From Sinorhizobium sp. 6-70 (lineage in GTDB: Bacteria > Pseudomonadota > Alphaproteobacteria > Rhizobiales > Rhizobiaceae), in NCBI RefSeq assembly GCF_030124375.1, contig NZ_JASKLS010000006.1:310837-374836 (forward strand): 64,000 nucleotides of DNA. The letters run 5' to 3'. Shown here one piece after another: positions 25,782-34,141 of the stretch (positions within the stretch are counted from its first letter, which is position 1; every line of letters begins with the position of its first letter). Both the position numbers and the translations under genes were made by a program. Under the pieces are notes generated by a model that ran no database searches, had not been told where the DNA came from, and saw nothing but the letters and a program-made list of their open reading frames with translations.

Positions 25782-27830
25782 TCAGAACAGAACGCCGTAT
25801 CTCAATGCATCGTAGATGCCCGCATGGATATTGCGGCTCGCCACCGCGTCGCCGATCCGAAAGAGGTCGAACGTCCCCTCGGGATTGCGCACGGCAATCG
25901 GGTCTTCGCGACGGATAAGAGCCTTGTAGTCGACTGCGCCAAGGTTGCGGGACAGTGGCTTGAGATCGAGATAGAGGTCGGCCATCGGCACAGTGCCATG
26001 CTCGACCACCACCTGCGCCACCCGACGCTCGATCGAAGCGGTCTTCGAAAAATCCGAAAACAAGGTCGCAACCAGCGAATTGCCGTCGCGTCTTACCGAT
26101 TTCAGCCGCGTGTTGATCGTTACCCGCACATTCTTCTCGGCGAAGATCTTCGCATAGGGAACATGGTTCATCCCGCCGATCTCGGGCGCGAACATGCGCT
26201 CTGGCGAAACGATTTCGAGTTCGATGCCCGCCCTGGCTATCAGTTCGGCAGCAGTCATGCCGCTGTGCGCGCCGTTGTCGTCATAGAGCAGAACCGGTCC
26301 CTCGGGCTTCACCGCACCCGCGATGATATCCCAGCTCGAAACGACGAGGTCGCCGCCTGTCTCAAGCGCGGGATTCTGGGCGATGCCGCCGGTGGCAACG
26401 ACAACGAGATCCGGCTCGCGCGCCAGCACGTCCTCCACGCCGGCGAAGACGTTGTAATGGATCGGAACGCCGAGCCGCCCAAGTTCGGAAAGCCGCCAGT
26501 CGACAATGCCGATCATTTCCTTGCGACGCGGGTTTCGCGCCGCAAGCAGGATCTGGCCGCCGGCTTCGCTGGTTGCCTCCAGAAGCTGGACCGAATGACC
26601 ACGCTCGGCGAGCACGCGCGCCGCCTCGAGGCCGGCGGGTCCCGCCCCGACGACAACCGCACGCCGGCGGGCGCCGTCGCTTTTCGAGATGACGTGCGGC
26701 ACGATCGCCTCGCGTCCGGTGGCCGCGTTGTGGATACAAAGCGCGCCTCCGCCTTCATAGATGCGGTCGAGACAGTATGTCGCGCCGACGCAGGGACGGA
26801 TCTCGGCCTCGCGCCCTTCTTCGATCTTCCTGACGATATACGGGTCGGCGATGTGAGCGCGCGTCATGCCGACCATGTCGAGCTTGCCCTCGGCGATCGC
26901 ATGCCGCGCCGTCGCCACATCGGCGATGCGGGCGGCATGGAACACCGGAAATTGCGTCGCTGCGCGAACCTCTCCGGCAAAATCGAGATGCGGCGAGGCA
27001 GCCATGCCCTGGATCGGGATCACCTTGGTGAGCGGGGCGTCGTGCTCGAGATGGCCGCGAATGATGTTCAGGAAGTCGATCTTGCCGGAAGCGGCGAGTC
27101 GCCTCGCGATCTCCACACCGTCCTCCTTTGACAGGCCCTTGTCCCAGTCTTCGTCCGCGACCATGCGCGTGCCGACGATGAAATCCGGACCAACCGCCTT
27201 GCGCACGGCGTCAACAACCAGATTCATGAAGCGCAGGCGATTGTCGAGCGAGCCGCCATATTCGTCGTTACGATGATTGGTGGCTGGCGACCAGAAGCTA
27301 TCGATCAGGTGGCCATAGGCCTCGATTTCGATACCGTCGAGACCGGCGGCCTGCACGCGACTGGCCGCCGCTGCATAGTCGCTCACGATCCGCTCGATAT
27401 CCCACTCCTCGATTTCCTTCGGAAACGACCGGTGCGCCGGTTCCCGGACGGGAGAGGCGCTCAGCACCGGCAGCCAGTCACCCTTGTTCCAGCTTGTGCG
27501 GCGACCGAGATGGGTCAACTGGATCATGACCGCAGTGCCGTACTCGTGACAGTCGTCGGCGATCTTCTTGAGCCAGGGCACGATTTCATCGGCATAAGCA
27601 TGGAGATTTCCGAAAGCCGGCGGAGAGTCCTCGGAAACGATCGCCGATCCGGCCGTCATCGTCAGCGCTATTCCGCCCTTGGCCTTTTCCAGATGGTAGA
27701 GCCGATAGCGGTCCTTCGGCATGCCGTCTTCGGAATAGGCCGGCTCATGGGCCGTCGACATGATCCGGTTCTTGAGGGTCAAGTGCTTTAGACGATAAGG
27801 CTGGACCAGCGGGTCCTTCGAGAGGGTCAT
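25782..27830 (-). CDS. OYE-type flavoprotein demethylase/dehydrogenase (StcD/DgcA-like)
   Basis: 682 residues. The N-terminal half is an FMN TIM barrel (LVQPYRLKHLTLKNRIMST; MIQLTHLGRRTSWNKG), followed by a C-terminal FAD/NAD module with VVVGAGPAGLEAARVL at about 392-407. The architecture is that of trimethylamine dehydrogenase, 2,4-dienoyl-CoA reductase, dimethylglycine and N-methylproline demethylases. The 4Fe-4S segment reads RPCVGATYC (Cys347, Ala350, Cys353) plus Cys365, so one of the four usual cysteines is Ala. It starts 28 bases after the MttB-like gene and is probably in its operon. Substrate is inferred as a methylated amine. Confidence 0.85.
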   Translation of the reverse strand: MTLSKDPLVQPYRLKHLTLKNRIMSTAHEPAYSEDGMPKDRYRLYHLEKAKGGIALTMTAGSAIVSEDSPPAFGNLHAYADEIVPWLKKIADDCHEYGTAVMIQLTHLGRRTSWNKGDWLPVLSASPVREPAHRSFPKEIEEWDIERIVSDYAAAASRVQAAGLDGIEIEAYGHLIDSFWSPATNHRNDEYGGSLDNRLRFMNLVVDAVRKAVGPDFIVGTRMVADEDWDKGLSKEDGVEIARRLAASGKIDFLNIIRGHLEHDAPLTKVIPIQGMAASPHLDFAGEVRAATQFPVFHAARIADVATARHAIAEGKLDMVGMTRAHIADPYIVRKIEEGREAEIRPCVGATYCLDRIYEGGGALCIHNAATGREAIVPHVISKSDGARRRAVVVGAGPAGLEAARVLAERGHSVQLLEATSEAGGQILLAARNPRRKEMIGIVDWRLSELGRLGVPIHYNVFAGVEDVLAREPDLVVVATGGIAQNPALETGGDLVVSSWDIIAGAVKPEGPVLLYDDNGAHSGMTAAELIARAGIELEIVSPERMFAPEIGGMNHVPYAKIFAEKNVRVTINTRLKSVRRDGNSLVATLFSDFSKTASIERRVAQVVVEHGTVPMADLYLDLKPLSRNLGAVDYKALIRREDPIAVRNPEGTFDLFRIGDAVASRNIHAGIYDALRYGVLF

Positions 27831-27858
27831 TCAACGGTCCTTGAGGCTTTCAAGCCGG

Positions 27859-29406
27859 TCAGTACCAGGCGTCGGGCATGCTGTTTTTCCGGCTGGCGAC
27901 ATAGTCCGCCAGAGCCTCGTCGATTGCTATATCCAGAGACGGCGCTTCGTATTCGGCAAGCGTCTTTTTCCAGTGCCGGTTGGCGCGCGTCGCCATGTCC
28001 GTCTCGCCCTGCTCGACCCACTTCTCGAACGGCTCGTTGTCGGAAAGTGCCGAGTCCCAGAACGCGGTTTGATAGTTGCGCATGGTGTGGTCACAGCCCA
28101 GAAAGTGGCTGCCCGGCCCGACCTCCAGGAAGGCGTCCATGGCAAGCGCATTGTCATCGACGACGACGCCGGCGAGATAGGAATGGAGTGCCCCGCAGAA
28201 ATCGGTATCCATCACGAACTTCTCGTAGGACATGGCGAGCAGGCCATCGACGAAACCGGCGGAATGCAGGATGAAATTGGCACCGCAGTGGACTGCGGAC
28301 AGCATCGACATGACGCCCTCCTGCATCGCCTGCGCATCCGGCCTCTTCGAATTGGAGAAGTTGCCGGCGCAACGCAGCGGCAAGCCCAGCCGGCGGGCAA
28401 GCTGACCGACGACCATGCTGCCGATCGCCGGCTCCGGCGTGCCGAAGGTGGGCGAGCCGGAGCGAAGCGACATCGACGAAAGGAAGTTGCCGAAGATCAC
28501 CGGCGCCCCTTTTCGTTCAAGTTGCGTCAGCGCACAACCGGCGAGCGTTTCGGCATAGGACTGGGCGATGGCGCCGGCATTGGTCACGGGCCCCATGGCC
28601 CCGCCCAGGATGAAGGGCACGATGACTGCCGCCTGATTGGCGCGCGCATAGGCGCGCAACGATTTCGTCATCGTCCCGTCCCAGACGAGCGGCGAATTGA
28701 CGTTGACGTTGCCGAGGATAACGCAATTTTTGTCGACGAAATCGGCACCGAAGAGAATGCGCGCCATCTCGATCGAATCCTCGGCGCGCTCCTCGGCCGT
28801 GATCGAGCCCATGAAGGCACGGTCGGAATATTTGATGTGGCTATAGACCATATCGAGGTGGCGCTTGTTGACCGGCACGTCGACCGGCTCGCAGATCGTT
28901 CCGCCCGAATGGTGTAGCCACGGGCTCGACTGGGCGAGCTTGATCAGATTGCGGAAATCCTCGATCGTGCCGTAGCGTCGGCCCTTGTCGAGGTCCATGA
29001 CGAAGGGTGAACCATAGGCCGGGGAAAAGACGACGTTGCGGCCGCCGATCTCGACGCTGCGGGCGGGATTGCGGGCATGCTGGGTGAACTGCGACGGTGC
29101 GGAACGGACGATCTCCTTCAGCATGCCGGGCTCGAAGGTCACGCGGACGCCATCGACTTTCGCGCCGGCGCGCTTCCAATGGTCGAGTACCACAGGATCA
29201 TCGCGAAACTCGATGCCGACTTCGGCGAGGATGCGATCCGCGGTCCGCTCGACGCGCTGCAGGCTTTCCTCGCCGAGAATATCGTAGGTCGGTATGTTGC
29301 GGACGATATAGGGGACGCCGAGATTGTTGCCCCCTTCCCGTCGCTGTGCTCTCGCACCTCGTGTTCTCCGAGGTGTCTCAACTGTTGCTCCCGACGTCGA
29401 TTCCAT
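27859..29406 (-). CDS. MttB-family (trimethylamine methyltransferase-like) protein
   Basis: 515 residues from ATG 29406, which has GGGAGG at good spacing. Recognisable MttB-superfamily stretches are VPYIVRNIPTYDILGEES, WLHHSGGTICEPVDVP, VILGNVNVNSPLVWDG and FLEVGPGSHFLGCDHT. The frame is open throughout with no internal amber codon, so it is a non-pyrrolysine member. Characterised relatives transfer a methyl group from glycine betaine, proline betaine or carnitine to a corrinoid protein. No corrinoid protein gene is seen nearby. It is divergent from a LysR gene with a 90-base gap. Confidence 0.85.
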   Translation of the reverse strand: MESTSGATVETPRRTRGARAQRREGGNNLGVPYIVRNIPTYDILGEESLQRVERTADRILAEVGIEFRDDPVVLDHWKRAGAKVDGVRVTFEPGMLKEIVRSAPSQFTQHARNPARSVEIGGRNVVFSPAYGSPFVMDLDKGRRYGTIEDFRNLIKLAQSSPWLHHSGGTICEPVDVPVNKRHLDMVYSHIKYSDRAFMGSITAEERAEDSIEMARILFGADFVDKNCVILGNVNVNSPLVWDGTMTKSLRAYARANQAAVIVPFILGGAMGPVTNAGAIAQSYAETLAGCALTQLERKGAPVIFGNFLSSMSLRSGSPTFGTPEPAIGSMVVGQLARRLGLPLRCAGNFSNSKRPDAQAMQEGVMSMLSAVHCGANFILHSAGFVDGLLAMSYEKFVMDTDFCGALHSYLAGVVVDDNALAMDAFLEVGPGSHFLGCDHTMRNYQTAFWDSALSDNEPFEKWVEQGETDMATRANRHWKKTLAEYEAPSLDIAIDEALADYVASRKNSMPDAWY

Positions 29407-29449
29407 TGCAAGCCTCCCATCATTTGTCATGATGCTAGTGACGATCAAG

Positions 29450-29463
29450 ACCGTTGTAACGGT
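29450..29463. promoter_or_regulatory. Palindrome in the MttB/LysR divergent gap
   Basis: ACCGTTGTAACGGT has 6-bp arms around two bases and lies in the 90-base divergent region. A LysR-type regulator binding site is expected here; this is a candidate only. Confidence 0.4.
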
Positions 29464-29496
29464 GGAAAAATTCGACGCATGCTATAAGCTGCATTT

Positions 29497-30468
29497 ATGG
29501 AAAACCTGCGCCGCCTCCTTCCGTCCGCCGCCAGCCTCATCGTTTTCGAGGCGGCCGGCCGCCATCAGAATTTCACCCGTGCCGCCAACGAACTCGGGAT
29601 GACGCAAGCCGCCGTATCCTACGCCATCCGAGGTCTCGAGAACCAACTTGGCGTACCGCTGTTTCACCGCGTGCACCGGGCGGTCGAATTGACCGAAGCC
29701 GGCGAGAAATTCCATGCGGACGTCTCGGTCGGCCTGTCGCGGATCCAGAAATCAGCCGAAGATATCCGCTCGAAGGGCCGCGAGACGAATGTTACCCTCG
29801 CAGCTTCCACCGCTTTCGCCTCGATGTGGATGCTTCCACGGCTGAACCGGCTACGCGAAGACTTGCCGGAAATCGATCTTCGCATCCAGACCAGCGTGCG
29901 CGATCTCGACCTCGACGAAGAGCCGATCCCCTTGGGCATCCGTGGCGGTGATCCTGTTCACTGGCCGCGCTATCATGCCGCCCTTCTGGCCGAGGAAGTG
30001 GTCAATGCCGTCGCGACGCCCGCCTATATCGAAGCGCACGGCCTGCCGGAGACGCCGGCCGACTTGTTGCGACACAATCTCATCCATCTCGAGGAACCCG
30101 TCCGGCGGGCCTGTGATTGGACAGAGTGGTTCGCGAGTGCGGGACTTTCCTATCCGGCCCAGGGACGACGGCTGTCGATCAACGACTACGTGCTGGTGAT
30201 CCAGGCAGTGCTTGCCGGCGAAGGAATCGCACTCGGCTGGGAGCACTTGATCGAGCGGCAGGTCCGCTCCGGTGCGCTTGTTCCGGTGGGCGGGCACGTC
30301 CTGAAGACCGGACACGCATTCTACGTCGTCTGGCCGCGGTCGCGCGAACTCAACAGCCAGGCACGACGCATCAGGGATTGGCTTTTGGACGAGGGATTGC
30401 GTGACCGCTCCGACGCGGGCGGAGCTGATGAAAGCAACCGTCAGCGGGATGCCGCGACGTCGCGATAG
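29497..30468 (+). CDS. LysR-family regulator, GcvA-like
   Basis: 323 residues. The winged HTH is at about 10-70 (LIVFEAAGRHQNFTRAANEL, TQAAVSYAIRGLENQLGVPL) and the periplasmic-binding-like effector domain is at 95-300 (LAASTAFASMWMLPRLNRL). It resembles GcvA-type regulators of glycine and amine catabolism. Divergence from the MttB-flavoprotein operon makes it the likely regulator. The 3' end overlaps the 3' end of the convergent GGDEF-EAL gene by 28 bases. Confidence 0.88.
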   Translation: MENLRRLLPSAASLIVFEAAGRHQNFTRAANELGMTQAAVSYAIRGLENQLGVPLFHRVHRAVELTEAGEKFHADVSVGLSRIQKSAEDIRSKGRETNVTLAASTAFASMWMLPRLNRLREDLPEIDLRIQTSVRDLDLDEEPIPLGIRGGDPVHWPRYHAALLAEEVVNAVATPAYIEAHGLPETPADLLRHNLIHLEEPVRRACDWTEWFASAGLSYPAQGRRLSINDYVLVIQAVLAGEGIALGWEHLIERQVRSGALVPVGGHVLKTGHAFYVVWPRSRELNSQARRIRDWLLDEGLRDRSDAGGADESNRQRDAATSR

Positions 30469-31787
30469 CGATCCGAAAGATAGCGCATCGTCGCCACGGC
30501 GTCCGCCGGTTTGCCGTAGAAATAGCCCTGCCCCATGCCGCAGCCGAGCGCTTTCAACTTCAGCGCTTCGGCGAAATCCTCGATGCCTTCGGCGACGACT
30601 TCAAGCTCCAGCCCCTCGCACATCGAAACGATGGCCTTGATGATATGCTCCGATGCACGATCGGCGGAGATGCGGGAAACGAAGGCGCGATCGATCTTCA
30701 CCTTGTCGAAGGAAAAATCGCGCAAGCGACCGAGGCTCGATTGCCCCGTCCCGAAATCGTCGAGCGACACGCGCACGCCGGCCGCCCGCAATTCGGAAAC
30801 GATCTTCTGCGCCACATCGGCGTCCGCCATTACTGCTGTCTCGGTAATCTCGAGTTCCAGTCGGCGGGGGTCGAACCCGACCTGATGGATGATCGACAAC
30901 AGACGCGAGCTGGTCGCCGGGTCCATCAACTGTGCCGAGGACAGGTTGAAGGAAAGGAAGAGTTCCTTCGGCCAGGACAGGGCTGCCTGGGCCGCCTTGC
31001 GCAACAACGTTTCCGCCAACGCCTCGATGAAACCGCGCTCTTCGGCAAGCGGCACGAAAATCGAGGGCGACACATAGCCGAGATCCGCGTCGCACCATCT
31101 TGCCAGTGCTTCGAAGCCGACGACGGAGTCGCTGCGAAGATCGACGATGGGCTGGAAATGCACATCGACCTGGTCGGCGATGATCGCGTTGCGCAGCGCC
31201 TGTTCAATCTGCGTCGCGCGTTTCATTTCCTGGGCGATCTCCTGCGAGTACACCGTGATCTGGCCACGCCCGCGCCGCTTCGACCGATAGAGTGCGGTGT
31301 CGGCGCTCTTCAGCAGGTCTTCAAAGCTGTTGCCCGCAAAAGGGTAGACCGCGAAACCGAAGGACGCAGACAGGCGCACGTTGCGGTCGCCAAGATCGAA
31401 GGGAGCCGATAGCACCTCTTTCAGCACCCGGCCCAGTTTTTCCGCGGCCTTACGCTCGAAGATCAGCGGTAGCACGAAGGCGAACTCGTCGTCCGTGGTG
31501 CGTGTCACGGTCGCACCTTCCGGGACGCAAGCTTTGAGACGGTGCGCGACCTGGCAGAGGATCTGATCGCCGGCCTCCGGCCCGAACAGATCGTTGATCG
31601 GCTTGAAGCCATCGAGATTGGCAAGGCCGATGGTGAAGGGTGCCGGGTCGCTCGCGCGTTCCGCGGCAAGTTCACAAACCGTCTGGCGCAAATGCCGGCC
31701 ATTGCCGAGGCCGGTGAGTTCATCAAGAAGCGCCATCGAGTGCGGCACGTCAATGATCTCATGCCCCGCGACCTGCCTCCACATCAT
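30441..31787 (-). CDS. GGDEF-EAL protein, probably a c-di-GMP phosphodiesterase
   Basis: 448 residues with no membrane segment. The GGDEF domain (20-185) starts LLDELTGLGNGRHLRQ, but its active-site motif is RTTDDEFAF, so cyclase activity is unlikely. The EAL domain (195-440) has all the metal and substrate residues: FEALARW, SFNLSSAQL, LELEITET, LDDFGTGQSSL, KIDRAF, VAEGIED and GCGMGQGYF. The prediction is a phosphodiesterase whose GGDEF may bind GTP as an allosteric module. ATG 31787 has no strong ribosome site and a RIME-like fragment lies just upstream. Confidence 0.87.
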   Translation of the reverse strand: MMWRQVAGHEIIDVPHSMALLDELTGLGNGRHLRQTVCELAAERASDPAPFTIGLANLDGFKPINDLFGPEAGDQILCQVAHRLKACVPEGATVTRTTDDEFAFVLPLIFERKAAEKLGRVLKEVLSAPFDLGDRNVRLSASFGFAVYPFAGNSFEDLLKSADTALYRSKRRGRGQITVYSQEIAQEMKRATQIEQALRNAIIADQVDVHFQPIVDLRSDSVVGFEALARWCDADLGYVSPSIFVPLAEERGFIEALAETLLRKAAQAALSWPKELFLSFNLSSAQLMDPATSSRLLSIIHQVGFDPRRLELEITETAVMADADVAQKIVSELRAAGVRVSLDDFGTGQSSLGRLRDFSFDKVKIDRAFVSRISADRASEHIIKAIVSMCEGLELEVVAEGIEDFAEALKLKALGCGMGQGYFYGKPADAVATMRYLSDRYRDVAASR

Positions 31788-31809
31788 GGCCGCAAGCTCC
31801 CGCTGCAGA

Positions 31810-31850
31810 CTACAGCGCCGCGCGCCTTATCAGACGCGCAAAGATGCCGC
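31810..31850 (+). repeat. RIME1-like repeat, left palindrome only
   Basis: CTACAGCGCCGCGCGCCTTA then CAGACGCGCAAAGATGCCGCGG. It carries the large GC palindrome but not the linker or the CTTAAAT palindrome. It lies in the 5' region of the GGDEF-EAL gene. Confidence 0.6.
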
Positions 31851-32056
31851 GGTTCTCGCCCGCGGAGACGGATCTCTCGCATCGGGGGACGAAGGGGCTG
31901 GGCGGCTGGACGAAGCGCATACATTGCTGCGAGGCTCTACACTTTCTGGCAGTTCGACGCAGACGATGACAATCGGGGGTTAACAATCCTATATCGGCGC
32001 ACTGTCAAATCTTTCGCCAGCCTCCCCAATTCTAGCGAATTGACAAGATCGAAGCC

Positions 32057-33781
32057 CTAGCCAGCGGCCCGCATGTTTCCCGCCGGCATGTATTTTCTGA
32101 GCACTGCCTCGATCATGTCCGGGCTTACCGGTTTCATGATGTGGTCATCCATCCCCGACGCTTCGCATTGCTTAAGGTCGATGTCGAGCGCCTGCGCGGT
32201 CACCGCGATGATCGGAGTCCGCCGCCCTGTCCCCTTTTCGGCGTCGCGGATGGCGACCGTGGCGTCGAACCCGTTCATCACCGGCATCGATATGTCCATG
32301 AGAACCAATGCCGGCTGAAGGTCATGCCAGAGTTCCACTGCCTCCCTGCCATTCGCGGCGATCCGATGGGAGACCCCGAGCCCCTCCAGTATCTGGGCGA
32401 AGACGAACTGATTGATCTGATTGTCCTCGGCGACCAACACTTCGATATCCGGCGCATGCGTCCCGGTCGCAGCGTCGCCTTCGAAGGAGATCCCCCAGTC
32501 CGCTTGCGGAACCGACGACCGCGGCTGCGGGCGCTCGGCGCAAACGCGAAAGATCTCCGCAAGCAGGTTGCCGGCATCGATGTCGGCGGAAACCTTAAGG
32601 ATGGGGCTTGCATGCCAGCCCGCAAGGACACGCTCGACGTCCGGGAACGCGCCATCGAGCACGAGGATGTCGAGCTTTACCCCGGAACGGTCGGCGGCCA
32701 GCGCGAAAGCCTCGAGCTCGTTGCCGTTGCGCACGGCGCAGGCGTCGAGACCGGAACCGCGCAGGCGCGCCACGAGCCGTTCCTCCGCGCCTCGGTCGTC
32801 CGTCGCAAGCAGCACGCGCAGTCCGCGCGCGGGCAGGTTCTCGATCATCGAACCTGCCTCGACCAGCTGCTGTACATTCAACGCCCGGAACGGATCGTAG
32901 AAATTCTGTGCCGGCGCAAATATGCTGTAGTCCAGAATCTGGAGGCCGCTGCTGCCCGTGTTGTCGCCCGTACCGTGATACCAGGCCGCGATATCGGTGA
33001 CGTCGTTCATGCAGGTCACGACAAAATGACGGCCGGGCATGCCGATGCGATATTTGCGCGTCACGACCCAAAGATCACTGCCGTCGGCGCGAACGATGTG
33101 TTCGGCTTCCGAGTGCGGCTTGCCGGTTTCGAGCACCGACCGGTCCGACTGTTCGAACCGCTCCGCCAGCTCGGCATCGACGAGATCCCATGCGGAGCGC
33201 CCGAGGACCGCGTCCTGGGAAAGCTCATGGATCGTGCAGAACGCCTTGTTGACGGCGATGTAGTTGAGGTTTCGGTCTTTGACGCAGATTGGATTGGGCT
33301 GCGCGTCGAGGATTTCTTCCGTCAGTTCCACGCGTTCGAGGTCGGTCTGAAGCTGTTCGTCGCGTTTCTTCTGTTCGGAAACATCGATGACGGACAATAT
33401 GCCGATACCACTCGACAGCCGGCGCTTGCGCAATGAGACCCAGCGCGTGCGACCGGCCCGCTCGACACTCTCGTAGCGCTCGCGCCAATGAAGCGCCATG
33501 TGCTCGGCGATCCAGTCTTCCCTGTTCGCTCGCCTGCGGCTGTTCTCAGGCAATGTCCCTGGACGCACACCGGTATCGTAGACTGCGCCGAGAAAGTCGC
33601 GGAGGCGAGTGCCGGCCGTCAACAGGCGGGCTGGTACCGGAAAGAACTGCAGGATCGAGGGGCTGGCGAACAGGATCGTATCGTCTCGACCGCAGACAAG
33701 CAGAGCGAGGCCAAGCGCATCGCAGCTCGACTCGAGAATGATCCTGTTGATGTCTGCGCCGCCCGACGCCACATCGCTCAT
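32057..33781 (-). CDS. PAS-PAS-receiver protein without a kinase domain
   Basis: 574 residues. PAS1 at about 20-130 (LALLVCGRDDTILFASPSIL; GIGILSVIDVSEQKKRDEQ), PAS2 at about 150-275 (ILDAQPNPICVKDRNLNYIAVNKAF), a degenerate receiver-like region at about 325-420, and a typical receiver at about 450-570 (VLVAEDNQINQFVFAQIL; phospho-acceptor in LVLMDISMPVMNGFDA; Lys in HIMKPVSPD). No HisKA or HATPase domain is present, unlike normal hybrid kinases with this receiver type. GAGGA precedes the ATG. Role unknown; it may be a PAS-sensing phospho-sink or scaffold. Confidence 0.82.
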   Translation of the reverse strand: MSDVASGGADINRIILESSCDALGLALLVCGRDDTILFASPSILQFFPVPARLLTAGTRLRDFLGAVYDTGVRPGTLPENSRRRANREDWIAEHMALHWRERYESVERAGRTRWVSLRKRRLSSGIGILSVIDVSEQKKRDEQLQTDLERVELTEEILDAQPNPICVKDRNLNYIAVNKAFCTIHELSQDAVLGRSAWDLVDAELAERFEQSDRSVLETGKPHSEAEHIVRADGSDLWVVTRKYRIGMPGRHFVVTCMNDVTDIAAWYHGTGDNTGSSGLQILDYSIFAPAQNFYDPFRALNVQQLVEAGSMIENLPARGLRVLLATDDRGAEERLVARLRGSGLDACAVRNGNELEAFALAADRSGVKLDILVLDGAFPDVERVLAGWHASPILKVSADIDAGNLLAEIFRVCAERPQPRSSVPQADWGISFEGDAATGTHAPDIEVLVAEDNQINQFVFAQILEGLGVSHRIAANGREAVELWHDLQPALVLMDISMPVMNGFDATVAIRDAEKGTGRRTPIIAVTAQALDIDLKQCEASGMDDHIMKPVSPDMIEAVLRKYMPAGNMRAAG

Positions 33782-33807
33782 TGCGCTGTCCTCATTTCGC
33801 CGTCTGC

Positions 33808-33873
33808 ATGATGCAGCAATCTAAAAGTTTCACAGCGGCCCTTGCGCGTCTGAAAAGACCCGCGGCGCCGGCG
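33808..33873 (-). repeat. Diverged RIME1-like repeat half
   Basis: GATGCAGCAATCTAAAAGTT followed by CAGCGGCCCTTGCGCGTC and GAAAAGACCCGCGGCGCCG. Recognisable by its GATGCAGCAAT linker and the GCGCGTCTGAAAAGAC arm. Less conserved than other copies. Confidence 0.5.
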
Positions 33874-34017
33874 CGGCGGTTTCATTCCGGGACATGCTGG
33901 CTGGCCTCCGAAGGCGTCTCTTCGGGCGGAATGCGGGGCGGCGTCCAGCAACGCCGCGGAGCTCCAAAGACAAAACCCCTGCTCATTCAGGTTGTTGTGG
34001 AAAATCGCAGCAGAACG

Positions 34018-34032
34018 TTAAAGGGGGATTAA
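34018..34032 (+). promoter_or_regulatory. Candidate CtrA-type box (TTAA-N7-TTAA)
   Basis: TTAA, seven bases, TTAA, located 110 bases before mutL and 237 bases before the divergent PAS-receiver gene. Known CtrA boxes in alphaproteobacteria are TTAA-N7-TTAAC. Chance matches occur in AT-rich spacers. Confidence 0.35.
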
Positions 34033-34141
34033 ATCATGGTCTCATTTTTCCCGAGACTTATCTCCCCATGGCCGCTCTTACCGCGGCGGACCAATCGCAA
34101 ACACCCCTTTCCCTCGCGCGCCGAATCCGGGAAAATGAGCC

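Larger units (their letters stand above)
33782..34141. other. 360-base divergent region before mutL
   Basis: Contains a diverged RIME1-like half (33808-33873), no gene, and a TTAA-N7-TTAA sequence at 34018-34032 that could be a CtrA-type site. GAAAATGAGCC lies just before the mutL ATG. Confidence 0.5.
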
